64,000 bases of DNA from Glycomyces artemisiae (GTDB taxonomy: Bacteria > Actinomycetota > Actinomycetes > Mycobacteriales > Micromonosporaceae). This document shows positions 56,219 through 64,000 of the stretch, one piece after another. The first letter of the stretch is position 1; each line of letters opens with the position of its first letter. The position numbers and the translations under genes are program-made. The notes below the pieces were generated by a model, which was given only the letters and a program-made list of their open reading frames with translations, made no database searches and was not told the origin of the DNA. The stretch is taken from the NCBI RefSeq assembly GCF_003002955.1, contig NZ_PVTJ01000008.1, positions 248,001 through 312,000 on the forward strand, in the 5' to 3' direction.

Positions 56219-56623
56219 ATGGCCGAAGTGACGGCGGCGGAGGCGATGGCGCTGCTGGCCGGGGTACCGGTCGGGAGGCTGGGCTTCCACCACCGGGGAC
56301 TCCCGGCGATCCGGCCGGTGAACCACCTGGTGGAGGACGGGCAGATCCTCATCCGCACGCATTTCGACTCGCGCCTGTCCGCCGCGGTCGCCGAACTGCT
56401 GCCGCAAGGCGTCGTGGTCGCCTATGAGGCCGACGACCTCGACTTCGAGGCCAGGGCCGGATGGAGCGTCGTCGCGGTCGGGACCGCGCAGCCGGTCACC
56501 GCCCCGGACCGCCTCGCGCACTTCGAGGGGCGGCCGGACACCTGGGTCGACCAGCCTATGAACAAGCTCATCGCCATCCAGCCCGAGATCGTCACCGGCT
56601 TCCGCATCGAACCCGCCCGGTAG
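56219..56623 (+). CDS. FMN-binding split-barrel (NimA-like) protein
   Basis: A 134-residue pyridoxamine-5'-phosphate-oxidase-like flavin-binding protein: VGRLGFHHRGLPAIRPVNHL, ILIRTHFDSRL, VVAYEADDLD and GWSVVAVGTAQPV are the usual strands. Related proteins include 5-nitroimidazole reductases and F420- or FMN-dependent reductases. The substrate is unknown. ATG 56219 follows GGGAG; a longer frame has no site. Monocistronic. Confidence 0.8.
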   Translation: MAEVTAAEAMALLAGVPVGRLGFHHRGLPAIRPVNHLVEDGQILIRTHFDSRLSAAVAELLPQGVVVAYEADDLDFEARAGWSVVAVGTAQPVTAPDRLAHFEGRPDTWVDQPMNKLIAIQPEIVTGFRIEPAR

Positions 56624-56687
56624 CGCCGCCCGTTCCGCCGCGTCACTGGTACTCGGCCTCGACTTCGTTCCTGCCGTTCCCGAGTTT

Positions 56688-56708
56688 GGGGTGGGGTGGG
56701 GGTTGGGG
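56688..56708 (+). repeat. G-quadruplex motif
   Basis: Four runs of four or five guanines with loops of 1, 1 and 2 bases on the + strand (GGGG T GGGG T GGGGG TT GGGG). It lies 65 bases after the stop of the split-barrel gene. Short loops predict a very stable parallel quadruplex. Confidence 0.75.
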
Positions 56709-57710
56709 TTCGTGCGGGCGGCGACGAGAGGGTGGACGGTGGGGCGGGGTGCGCGGGTTGCCTTGGGGCCGTGGGGGTCCGGGGAGGAACGTGAGGATGT
56801 TCCCCACCTGTGGGTGATGACAGTGGCACCTGGTGCGAGGGATGATTGGGGTACGCACAGGGACAGGGAAATCGTACAGGTGTCGGGCGGTGCAAGCAGA
56901 CTAAGCCAAGCCTCTGGCCGACCGGCAAACCAGATGATCTCCGAGGCAGCGCCCCCGCCGCGAGACGACGGGACCAGGCCGATCTCATCCCCGCAGTGCT
57001 ATCGGGACCCGCAGCAGTCAACCACCCCCCTTGGCGGGGGCATGGTGATCGGGCGGGGGACCCGGGGAAGGGATCACCTCGACCCCGGGCGGTGTCCGCT
57101 ACGAGGCACACGACCGGAACACCAAGCGACCGACGAGGCCGAACACACGCCGCACGCAGCGACCGCGCACACGGCAGGCGGTGCCGCACCCGGCCGGGCA
57201 TTCGAGGACCCGGCACCGCGACACCACCCCCACACGCGCAGACCCGCACCCCTGCGGCCACGGCCCACCACCGCACCACCCCGACACGGGCGCAAGCCTG
57301 CCCACAGGGACGCATCTCCCGACCTGGGGCACACACCTGCCCCGACGGGCGCACTTTCCCGACGGGCAGCCAACACGCCCACCGGGAGCACCAACCCCGC
57401 CAGGCATCGCGCATGCCCACGGGAGCGAACACCCACCGGGCACCCGCACGGCGGGACCGGGAACCGGGGGACGAGGCCCCGGACCCCAGAACTGATCCGA
57501 TCCCGAAACAGGGACCGAGACCGGAGCCGGGGGGAAGGGCAGGAGGACAGGAGGACAGGAGGGACAAGGGAGACCGCGGAAGCCGCATCGCCGAGGACCG
57601 GCACGGCACCGGCGCTGGCACTGAGGCCTGGCGCCCGCAGGCCGGCCGCAGACCAGGGACCGGATGCCAGGAAACCGACAAGGCCGCACCTGCGAAGGAG
57701 GTGACACACC

Positions 57711-57950
57711 ATGCACACCACGACCACGCCACACCCGCTGCCACTGCCGCACCCGCGCCCGCTATCGGCGCCGCGCCCCCGCGAGCAGGCCGGCACCACC
57801 GGGAGCCGACCCCGCCCCGCCCCGGCAACGCACGCCGAACCAATCCCACGCCTCTCCGTCGCCGCCCGCACTAGCCTCGATCCGAACGCCGCCCCAGCCC
57901 GGCGACGCACATCGAACCGCCTCCGCGCTCCGCCGTCGCCGCCCGCATGA
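57711..57950 (+). CDS. Orphan 79-codon frame behind a perfect ribosome-binding site
   Basis: ATG 57711 is preceded by AAGGAGGTGA (57695-57704), the full complement of the 16S rRNA 3' end, at 6-base spacing. The predicted peptide starts MHTTTTPHPLPLPHPRP and is Pro/Arg/Thr-rich throughout with no recognised domain. The frame lies partly in the tandem-repeat block. It may be a remnant of the 5' end of a lost gene, or a leader peptide; a stable protein is doubtful. Confidence 0.3.
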   Translation: MHTTTTPHPLPLPHPRPLSAPRPREQAGTTGSRPRPAPATHAEPIPRLSVAARTSLDPNAAPARRRTSNRLRAPPSPPA

Positions 57951-58125
57951 ACCCCAACCAGACATCGCCCCGCCACGGCCGCGCACACCAGGCCGGCTGC
58001 CACCACTCCGTCGTTGATCACCGAACTCCAACCCCATCGTCGCCCCAGCCCGGCGACACACGCCCGACCGAATCCCCCGCTTCTCCGTCGCCGACTGGTT
58101 GAACCCCGACCTGATCCCGGCCACA
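57823..58125. repeat. Degenerate ~75-base tandem repeats
   Basis: Four units starting near 57823, 57900, 57977 and 58051 (periods 77, 77, 74). Units 1, 2 and 4 share CGGCGACGCAC at the start, then CGAACC, a central TCTCCGTCGCCG and a tail with GAACCCC; unit 3 is more diverged. Identity between units 1, 2 and 4 looks to be around two thirds. No coding frame is preserved across them. Confidence 0.6.
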
Positions 58126-58249
58126 CGTCGGCAGTGGCCCGGGCCGCCACTCGCTGCTCCGCCGCTGAGTGACTGCATCCCCGAGCCGCCTCGCCCTGCC
58201 CTTCCCCGTCACCTCAACGTAAAGGGGCTGCTCTGCTCGAACATCGTGG

Positions 58250-58609
58250 TCAGGCAATCCAGACAGCGATGTCCGGGGCCAGCACTCCATCCGTCAAGGA
58301 TTCGCTCGCCAACAGCGGCGCCCCGTCGAACCCGAGGAGCCCCAACGGAATCGGCGCGTCACTGAAGTTGACCGCGCAGGCGAAGGCGCCCCCACGCCGG
58401 AACGCGAGCACACCGTCGGGTCCATCACGCAGGTCGAGGTCGGCCCCTTGAAGGTCCGGGCGGGTACGGCGGAGGGCGATGGCCCGCCGGTAGAGGTCGA
58501 GGGTCGAGCCGGGCCGCTCGATCTGGGCATCGACGCTCAGCGCGCCCCACGACGGCGACTGCGGCAGCCATGGGGCGCGGCCGTCCGGGGGCCCGAACCC
58601 GAAGTGCGG
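58250..58609 (-). pseudogene. C-terminal fragment of a GH13 alpha-glucosidase
   Basis: About 120 residues matching the end of actinobacterial oligo-1,6-/alpha-glucosidases: FGFGPPDGRAPWLPQ, then WGALSVDAQ, STLDLYRRAIALRRTRPDLQ and a C-terminal beta domain (GVLAFRRGGAFACAVNFSDA). All catalytic residues of the (beta/alpha)8 barrel would lie upstream and are missing. The frame before residue P51 (base 58609) has no similarity to the family, so the fragment begins at a breakpoint. It has its normal stop codon. Confidence 0.75.
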
Positions 58610-58790
58610 CCTGGGTCCGCCGCTCGTCGGCCTCCTGCTTGCGGCGCAGCTCGGCGTTGGCCTCGTCCCGGGAGGACTCGATCCGGTACACGCGCATCGC
58701 TGCGATGGCGGCGATGGCCGCGAACGCCAAGGCGCCCAGCGACGACAGCGCAGAGCCAATCCGGAATGCTCTTCCAGCCCGCGCTCCCAA
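58609..58790 (-). pseudogene. N-terminal fragment of a small membrane protein
   Basis: In a different frame from the GH13 fragment, a helix GSALSSLGALAFAAIAAIAA is followed by MRVYRIESSRDEANAELRRK and QEADERRTQA, a pattern known from small actinobacterial membrane proteins with one helix and a coiled coil. After the last Ala the sequence passes directly into the GH13 fragment, out of frame. The start is uncertain (TTG 58790, without ribosome site). Confidence 0.5.
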
Positions 58791-58913
58791 GACTACGAAC
58801 CCGCGTCGCGTTCCGGGGTCCGGCAGTGGAGTGCCGCAGTGGTGCAGGCGGTACCACGAAGGGGCCAGTGCACGGGATCGATCGAAGCCGTTCGGGCCCA
58901 TAGCGTTGCAGTG

Positions 58914-60056
58914 ATGACGACGATGATCTCCGCCGCGGCCCTGGCGCTCGGCCTCGCTTTCACTCCCGCCGTTCCCGTTCAGCGACAGCTCGACACCGAG
59001 GCGCTCGAAGCGGCGCTCGACGAGTTCATGAGCCTGGGCGACCAGTCGGCGGTCGTGGAGGTCCGCGACGGCGACGAGGTGTGGGCCGAAGCGGAGGGGC
59101 CGCGAAGTTTCAAGCCGTGGGCCGACGATGTGGAGGCCGGTGACCGCATCCGGATCGGCAGCGTCACGAAGTCGATGACGGCCGCTGTCTTGCTCCAGCT
59201 CGACGGGGAGGGCGCGATCGACCTCGACGATCCGCTCGACGCGTACCTGCCCGGCCTGCTCCCCTACGACGACCAGCCCACGGTCCGCGAGCTGATGGGG
59301 CACCAGGGCCGTGTCCCGGACTTCCTGCCGCACCTGTACGCGTCGGTGTTCGAGAACGGCGACATGACCGACTTCTACGCGAACTACCGCACCTACTACA
59401 GCCCCGAGGAACTCGTGGCGATCGGCGTCCAGGACCCGCGGCCGACCGGCTTCTCCTACTCCAACACCGGGTACACGGCCCTCGGGATGCTCGTCGAGGA
59501 GGTCACCGGCAACCCGCTCGGCGAGGAGCTGGCCGCGCGCGTCTTCGCGCCCGCCGGGCTGGCCGACACGTATTTCGCCGACCCGCACGGCTCGGGCATC
59601 CGCGGCCCGCACCCGGTCCCCTACCTGAGCACCGGCGACCCCACGCGTCCGTACGTTGACACGTCGAAGCTGTCGAGCAGCCAACTGTGGGCGGGCGGCG
59701 GCGTCGTCTCGACCATGGGCGACCTCAACGACTTCTACGACGCGCTGGTCGACGGGACGCTCCTCACCCCGGCGCAGCTCGCCGAGGCCACCGACTTCCA
59801 GGAGACGGGCAAGAGCTTCGACTACGGCCTGGGCCTGTTCAGGATCACCCTCGAATGCGACGGCGGCCCTGAAGTGTTCTTCGGCCACGACGGCGACAGC
59901 CTCGGCCACGAGACCCAGTCCTTCCACTCCCTCGACGGCGACCGCCAGATCTCCATGGCCTGGAACGCCATCGACCGCCACGGCTACCACGACGGAGACG
60001 CCCTCGAAGCCGCCGCGGACGAGCTGATCCGCACCGCCCTCTGCCCCGACGCGTAA
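58914..60056 (+). CDS. Secreted class C beta-lactamase-like serine hydrolase
   Basis: A 380-residue protein with a signal peptide (MTTMISAAALALGLAFTPAV) and a complete serine-hydrolase motif set: SVTK (S83, K86), YSN (182-184) and FGHDG near the C-terminus. Family members are D-Ala-D-Ala carboxypeptidases, esterases or lactamases; the ending lacks membrane helices, so it is exported. Start ATG 58914 has only weak upstream pairing. The whole gene is antisense to the extended frame of the LuxR-type gene. Not closely similar to the hydrolase at 53.9 kb. Confidence 0.88.
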   Translation: MTTMISAAALALGLAFTPAVPVQRQLDTEALEAALDEFMSLGDQSAVVEVRDGDEVWAEAEGPRSFKPWADDVEAGDRIRIGSVTKSMTAAVLLQLDGEGAIDLDDPLDAYLPGLLPYDDQPTVRELMGHQGRVPDFLPHLYASVFENGDMTDFYANYRTYYSPEELVAIGVQDPRPTGFSYSNTGYTALGMLVEEVTGNPLGEELAARVFAPAGLADTYFADPHGSGIRGPHPVPYLSTGDPTRPYVDTSKLSSSQLWAGGGVVSTMGDLNDFYDALVDGTLLTPAQLAEATDFQETGKSFDYGLGLFRITLECDGGPEVFFGHDGDSLGHETQSFHSLDGDRQISMAWNAIDRHGYHDGDALEAAADELIRTALCPDA

Positions 60057-62705
60057 GGCGCGCTTGAGATGCCGGGCGACGAGCTCGGTGCGGCTCGCCG
60101 TGCCGGTCTTCGCGAGCAGGCGGGACATGTGGACCTCGACGGTGCGCTGGGAGATGCCGAGGGCCGCCGCGATCTGGCGGTTCGAGTCGCCGCGCGCGGC
60201 GGCGGCGAGGACCTGGGTCTCGCGCGCCGTCAGCACTGGTTCGTCCTCTAGGGACGACAGGAGGGCTTCGGCGGCGTCGCGCGCGTGGCCGGGCCAGCGT
60301 TCCAGGAGGGCGACGGCTTTGCGCGCGTGGGCGATCGCGGTGTCGCGGTCGCGGCTGGCCGCGGCGGCGAGGCGATGGGCGATGCTCGCCCACGCGGGCA
60401 GGGGGTTCGCGGCCGCGGCGTCGGCGAGCGCGAGGACGCCGTCCCGGTCGCCCGAAGCGGCGCGGGCGGTCATCCAGAACAGGGCCGCGTCCGGGTTCGC
60501 GGCCGGGCCGGGGACCGCTCCGAGGCAGTCGGTCAGGAACCGCTGCGCCGCTTCGAATCCGATCGCGGGAAGCGCGAGTCGGGCGGCCTCGATGACGCGG
60601 GTCTCGCGGCGGCGGTGCAGCTCCGGCGGGACCGCGTCGCGGTAGGCGCGCAAGGCCGCCTCGATCTCGGGGCGGCGGCCGCGGTGCGCGGCTAGAGCCA
60701 GCGCCAGCCAGTGCGGGTAGGTGACGACCCAGCCCTGGTCCATGCCCGCGACGAGGTCGAGCCCTTCGCGGCAGAGGCGTTCGGCCGCTTCGAGGTCGCC
60801 GCGTTCGACGGCGAGGAGCCCGGCCTTCGCCGCGAGGACGGCGCGCTCGTGCGGGTCGGACTCCTCGCGGGCGCGGGCGCTGAGGAGGTCCCAGGCGCGG
60901 CCGAGATCGCCGAAGCCCATCGCCGCGTCGGCGCCGACGCGCGTGATCTTCCCGCCCCAGGAGGCCATGCCGAGGTCCCCGACGGCGGCCACGGCGCGGT
61001 CGTACAGCCGCCATGCCTGGGCCTCGGGCAGGTCCGCGAGGTGCACGGCGAGCAGGTTGTTGACGGCGCGGCTGAGCTTGCGCAGGTCTCCCGCGGCCTC
61101 GGCCTCGCGCCACACATCGGTGAGGAGGCGGACGGCGGCTTCGGTGTCGCCCAGGTAGTACAGGGCGGTGGCGCGGCTGATGGCGGCCGAGCGGCGCTGC
61201 ACGTCGAGGCCGTGCTCGGCGAAGAGCGGTTCGGCGGCGTCGCAGAGCGCGGGGATCGGCTCGTACTGCTCGGAGCGGACGTACGCCATGGCGCGGCCGG
61301 TGGCGCAGCGGGCCTGCTCGACGCTCCCGGGGGCCGCGAGCGCCTCGGCCGCTTCGAGGCTGCGCCACTGGTCCTGGACGCGTCCTTGGTGCCAGTCCAC
61401 TTCGGCGAGGTGGAGGTGCGCGATGCAGCGCGCAGCGTCGTCGCCAGCGGCGGCGATCCGGGCGAAGTGGACGCGGGCGCCTTCGTAGTCGCCCGCGAGG
61501 AGGGCCGCCCGGGCGGCGGTGGCGCGCAGTCCCTCGTGGTCGGGGGCGAGGGCGAGGGCGTCTTCGGCGGTGCGCTGCGCGGACTCGGTGTGCCAGTCGG
61601 CGAGCTGCCTTGCGGCGGTGCGGTCGGCGGCGGCGACGGCGAGGTCCGTGTCGCCGACGGCGTGTGCGTGGACGGCCACCGCGGGATCGTCGCCGCGGGC
61701 GAGTGCGGCGTCGAGCGCGGCCTGGTGGACTGCGGCGGTCTCGGCGGGGAGCGCCGTGGCGGCGAAGGCCTCGCGCATGAGGGCGTGGGGGAAGCGCAGT
61801 GCGTCGCCGTCGCGCAGGAGGACGCCCGCGGCGGTGAGCCGCGGGAGGGCGCGGTCGAGGAGGTCGGTGCCGAGGACGGCGGCGACGTCGGTGCCGATGC
61901 GTTCGCCGAGGAGGGCGAGGCCGCGGGCGAGCCGCCAGGCGTCCTCGTCGGCTCCGGCGAGGCGGGCGCGCACGAGGGAGGCGAGGTGTCCTGGGAGCGG
62001 CGCGGCGGGGGCTCCGGCGGCGGCGAGTTCTTTGACCCAGAACGGGTTCCCGCCGGTGCGGCGGTGGACGGCGCGGGCGTGCCGCGCGTTGCGGCCGAGG
62101 AGGGCGCCGGTCTCGGCGACCGTGAAGGGCCGCAGCGCGATCGTGTCCGCGGTGCGGGCGGCGTCGAGGCGGGCGAGGGTGCGGGCGGCCGCTGCGGGGT
62201 GGCGGGCCTCCTCGGGCGGGCGGGACGCGGCGACGAGGAGGACGGGGAGGTCCCAGGCGGCGGCGAGTTCGGCCCACAGGGCGAGGCTCTCGGGGTCGAG
62301 CCAGTGGAGGTCGTCGGCGGCCAGGAGCGCGGGGCCGTCGCCGACGAGGCGGCGGAGGGTGCGCACGGCGCCGCGCAGGAGCGCGCCGTCGGGGAGCGGC
62401 GCGGGAGCCTCGGCGGGTTCCTGGCGCAGGGCCCGCCACAGGCGGGGGTCGGTGCCGCCGGGGGGTTCGGTCTCGGCGGTGGCGGCGGCGAACCAGTCGT
62501 GGGGTGCGGCGGCGTCGGCGCGGGCGGTGCCGACGAGGAGGAGCGGCGGGGCGAGGGCGGCGGCGGCTTCGCGCAGGAGCCGGGTCTTGCCGATGCCCGC
62601 TTCGCCGATGAGGGTGACGGCGGCGGGGCCGTCGCCTGCGGTGACCGAGTCCCAGGCCGCGGCGATGCGCGCGAACTCGGCGTCGCGGGCGATGAGCGGG
62701 GACAT
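60057..62705 (-). CDS. Large ATP-binding LuxR-type regulator (LAL), no stop in frame
   Basis: ATG 62705 begins a LAL-type regulator: Walker A GEAGIGKTRLL (34-44), Walker B PALLAADDLHWLD, an NB-ARC-like/AAA region to about 330, TPR-like helices in the middle, and a C-terminal LuxR helix-turn-helix LTARETQVLAAAARGDSNRQ followed by IAAALGISQRTVEVHMSRLL. The recognisable protein ends near base 60057 (883 codons), as is usual a few residues after the HTH. However the frame has no stop there; it stays open to 58425 (1426 residues) and runs antisense through the whole hydrolase gene. The given end is therefore the end of the conserved part, not a seen stop. Divergent from an ABC exporter gene 78 bases away. 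Confidence 0.75.
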
Positions 62706-62732
62706 GGGGCCAAGGCTAGCGGGGCGGGCGCG

Positions 62733-62748
62733 TACGTGGAAACACGTA
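62733..62748. promoter_or_regulatory. Dyad in the LAL/ABC divergent gap
   Basis: TACGTG-GAAA-CACGTA, a perfect 6-bp inverted repeat with 4-base spacer in the 78-base gap. A LuxR-type protein commonly binds such dyads; autoregulation and control of the exporter are plausible. Confidence 0.45.
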
Positions 62749-62783
62749 TTGCACCGGCCCGGTGCGGCGGCGACGCTGTTGCC

Positions 62784-63755
62784 ATGAGCATCACTGGAAT
62801 CGAGGCCCCGGCGGTCGAGGTGCGGGGCCTGGTCCGCGACTTCGCCGTGAAGGGCGGCCCGCCGCGGCGGGCCCTGGACGACTTCGATCTGGCCGTCGCG
62901 CCCGGGGAGGTCCACGGGCTGCTGGGCCCGAACGGGGCGGGCAAGACGACGCTGTGCAAGATCCTCTCCACGGTGCTCCTGCCGACGGCGGGGACGGCGC
63001 GGGTGCAGGGCCTCGACGTGGTCGCCGACGCCAAGCGGGTGCGTCCGCTCCTGGGGATCGTGTTCGGCGGCGAGCGGGGCCTGTACGCGCGGATGACGGC
63101 GGCGCAGAACCTGCGGTTCTGGGCGGCGCTGTACGGGCACGGCCGCCGCGAGGGGCGGCGACGCGCAGCGGAGCTGCTGGAGCGGGTGGGCCTGGGTCCG
63201 CGCGCCGACGAGGCGGTCGAGACGTTCTCGCGGGGCATGAAGCAGCGGCTGCACCTGGCGCGGGGGCTCGTCGGGGACCCGCGGGTGCTGCTGCTGGACG
63301 AGCCGACGGTGGGCATGGACCCGGTGTCGGCGCACGAGTTCCGGGACCTGGTGGAGGACCTGCGGGCCGAGGGCCGCGCGGTGCTGTTGACCACGCACGA
63401 CATGGCCGAGGCCGAGGCGCTGTGCGACCGGGTGTCGTTCATCGACGGCGGGCGGCTGCTGCGGTGCGAGGACCCGCGGGTCCTCGGGGAGCTCCTTTCT
63501 CGGCACGAGCGGGTCCGCGCCTCGGGCGTCCCCGAGGCGCTGGCGGCGCGGCTCGCGGCGCTGCCGGGGGTGGAGCGGGTGCGGGCGACCGGGCCGGGCG
63601 CGGTCCTGGTCGAAACCGACCGCGGCGGGGCGGCGCTGCCGGTGCTGCGCACGCTCGTGGAGGCGGGCGTGACCGACGTGTCGACCGCGCCGCCGAGCCT
63701 CGAAGAGGTGTACCTGCACCTCATCGGGGACCGCGGGATGGCGGTGCGGCCGTGA
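62784..63755 (+). CDS. ABC exporter ATP-binding protein
   Basis: A 323-residue ATPase of the DrrA/NatA type: Walker A GPNGAGKTTLCKIL, signature TFSRGMKQRLHLARGL (FSRG replaces LSGGQ, as is common in this class), Walker B LLLDEPTVGMDPVSAHEF and a C-terminal extension of about 85 residues. The following gene encodes the permease (4-base overlap GTGA). Such pairs export drugs, lipids or natural products, or Na+; the substrate is unknown. The divergent LAL regulator is the likely controller. Confidence 0.88.
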   Translation: MSITGIEAPAVEVRGLVRDFAVKGGPPRRALDDFDLAVAPGEVHGLLGPNGAGKTTLCKILSTVLLPTAGTARVQGLDVVADAKRVRPLLGIVFGGERGLYARMTAAQNLRFWAALYGHGRREGRRRAAELLERVGLGPRADEAVETFSRGMKQRLHLARGLVGDPRVLLLDEPTVGMDPVSAHEFRDLVEDLRAEGRAVLLTTHDMAEAEALCDRVSFIDGGRLLRCEDPRVLGELLSRHERVRASGVPEALAARLAALPGVERVRATGPGAVLVETDRGGAALPVLRTLVEAGVTDVSTAPPSLEEVYLHLIGDRGMAVRP

Positions 63756-64000
63756 GGGGCTCCTCCCCCGCGTTCTGGGCGGCGGCCCGGTTCCAGCTCG
63801 GCGAGTTCCGGCGCGACCCCGGGACGCTCCTGATGCTTGTCACCGCGCCGTTCTTCGCGGTGATCCTGCTGTCGGTCACCGAGCACGGCGGCCGGGCCGA
63901 CCTCGCGCCGTACGCGATCCTCGCGCCCGCCGTGATGGCCTCGATCGGCATGGCGGTCATGGAGGCGGGCGAGACGATCTTCCGCGACCGCACCGCCGGG
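63752..64000 (+). CDS. ABC-2 type permease, 3' end outside window
   Basis: The first 83 residues of an ABC-2 membrane permease: a short cytoplasmic tail (FWAAARFQLGEFRRDPGTLL), first helix LMLVTAPFFAVILLSV, then a second hydrophobic segment APAVMASIGMAVMEAGETIF, a pattern of ABC-2 exporters. GTG 63752 overlaps the ATPase stop by 4 bases. The gene continues past the window. Confidence 0.8.
   Translation, partial: MRGSSPAFWAAARFQLGEFRRDPGTLLMLVTAPFFAVILLSVTEHGGRADLAPYAILAPAVMASIGMAVMEAGETIFRDRTAG

Larger units (their letters stand above)
56624..58249. other. Gene-poor 1.6-kb region with repeats
   Basis: No credible protein gene by family; all long frames are Pro/Arg/Gly-rich and of shadow type on both strands. 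The region begins with a strong G-quadruplex motif, contains a 70-base purine-rich stretch near 57,510-57,580 with an 8-base tandem repeat (GGACAGGA), an isolated perfect ribosome-binding site with a 79-codon frame (57711) and about four degenerate 75-base tandem repeats (57,823-58,125). It ends at the fragment of a GH13 gene, so it is best seen as decaying or rearranged DNA. Confidence 0.6.

Noticed and set aside
57664-58017. Further small frames in the repeat region
   Set aside because: Composition follows the GC-rich repeats, no ribosome site except at 57711, and frames do not persist through the repeat units.

Overview
The window is very GC-rich, densely packed DNA from an actinomycete. 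Signs of this are GTG/TTG starts, many 4-base start/stop overlaps, the garA-gcvH-bifunctional nuclease-MerR neighbourhood known from mycobacteria and streptomycetes, and a mycothiol-type (MDMPI/DinB) protein. No rRNA, tRNA, insertion sequence, prophage or CRISPR array was seen, so the genus cannot be named with confidence.

Layout. 1-4.0 kb: a dynamin-like GTPase (cut by the left edge), a very acidic partner and a membrane J-domain protein. 4.1-10.2 kb: two IucA/IucC-type siderophore synthetases, a SbnH/PvsE-like PLP decarboxylase, a TPR-like protein and a PhzF-like protein. 10.2-12.6 kb: MarR/cupin pair, short-chain isoprenyl transferase, TipA-like MerR regulator. 13-17.8 kb: sdhCAB with a divergent LysR gene and an ankyrin protein. 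18-21 kb: pabB-like gene and a membrane-anchored binding-protein/vWA hybrid. 21-27 kb: gcvP behind a glycine riboswitch, then MerR, bifunctional nuclease, FHA (GarA-like), gcvH and a CDP-alcohol phosphatidyltransferase. 27-28 kb: a membrane protein. 28-37 kb: a complete L-rhamnose uptake and breakdown operon with divergent LacI regulator, followed by a GH51 arabinofuranosidase. 40-43 kb: Lrp regulator with a PLP sulfur-amino-acid enzyme, then an MDMPI protein and a SUKH-like protein. 43-53.7 kb: a urea operon (urtABCDE, GntR regulator, urea carboxylase, allophanate hydrolase). 53.9-56.6 kb: membrane serine hydrolase, divergent TetR regulator, FMN-binding split-barrel protein. 56.6-58.8 kb: a gene-poor, repeat-bearing scar with the remnants of a GH13 glucosidase and a membrane protein. 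58.9-64 kb: a secreted serine hydrolase, a large LuxR-type ATPase regulator and an ABC exporter cut by the right edge.

How the genes work together. The rhamnose operon imports L-rhamnose (binding protein plus two permeases; no ATPase is present, so a shared one is presumably used), interconverts anomers (RhaM), isomerises (RhaI), phosphorylates (RhaB) and splits and oxidises it (aldolase/dehydrogenase fusion). The urea operon takes up urea by a high-affinity ABC system and breaks it down without nickel through allophanate. The siderophore block has the enzymes for a carboxylate-type product but no transporter in the window.

Points most worth a second look: the LuxR-type regulator whose reading frame has no stop and runs antisense through the whole neighbouring hydrolase gene; the rearranged 56.6-58.8 kb segment (G-quadruplex motif, ~75-base tandem repeats, orphan ORF with a perfect Shine-Dalgarno, out-of-frame gene-fragment junction); the compact siderophore block ending in a PhzF-like protein that lacks the catalytic glutamate; and the dynamin/acidic/J-protein cluster.
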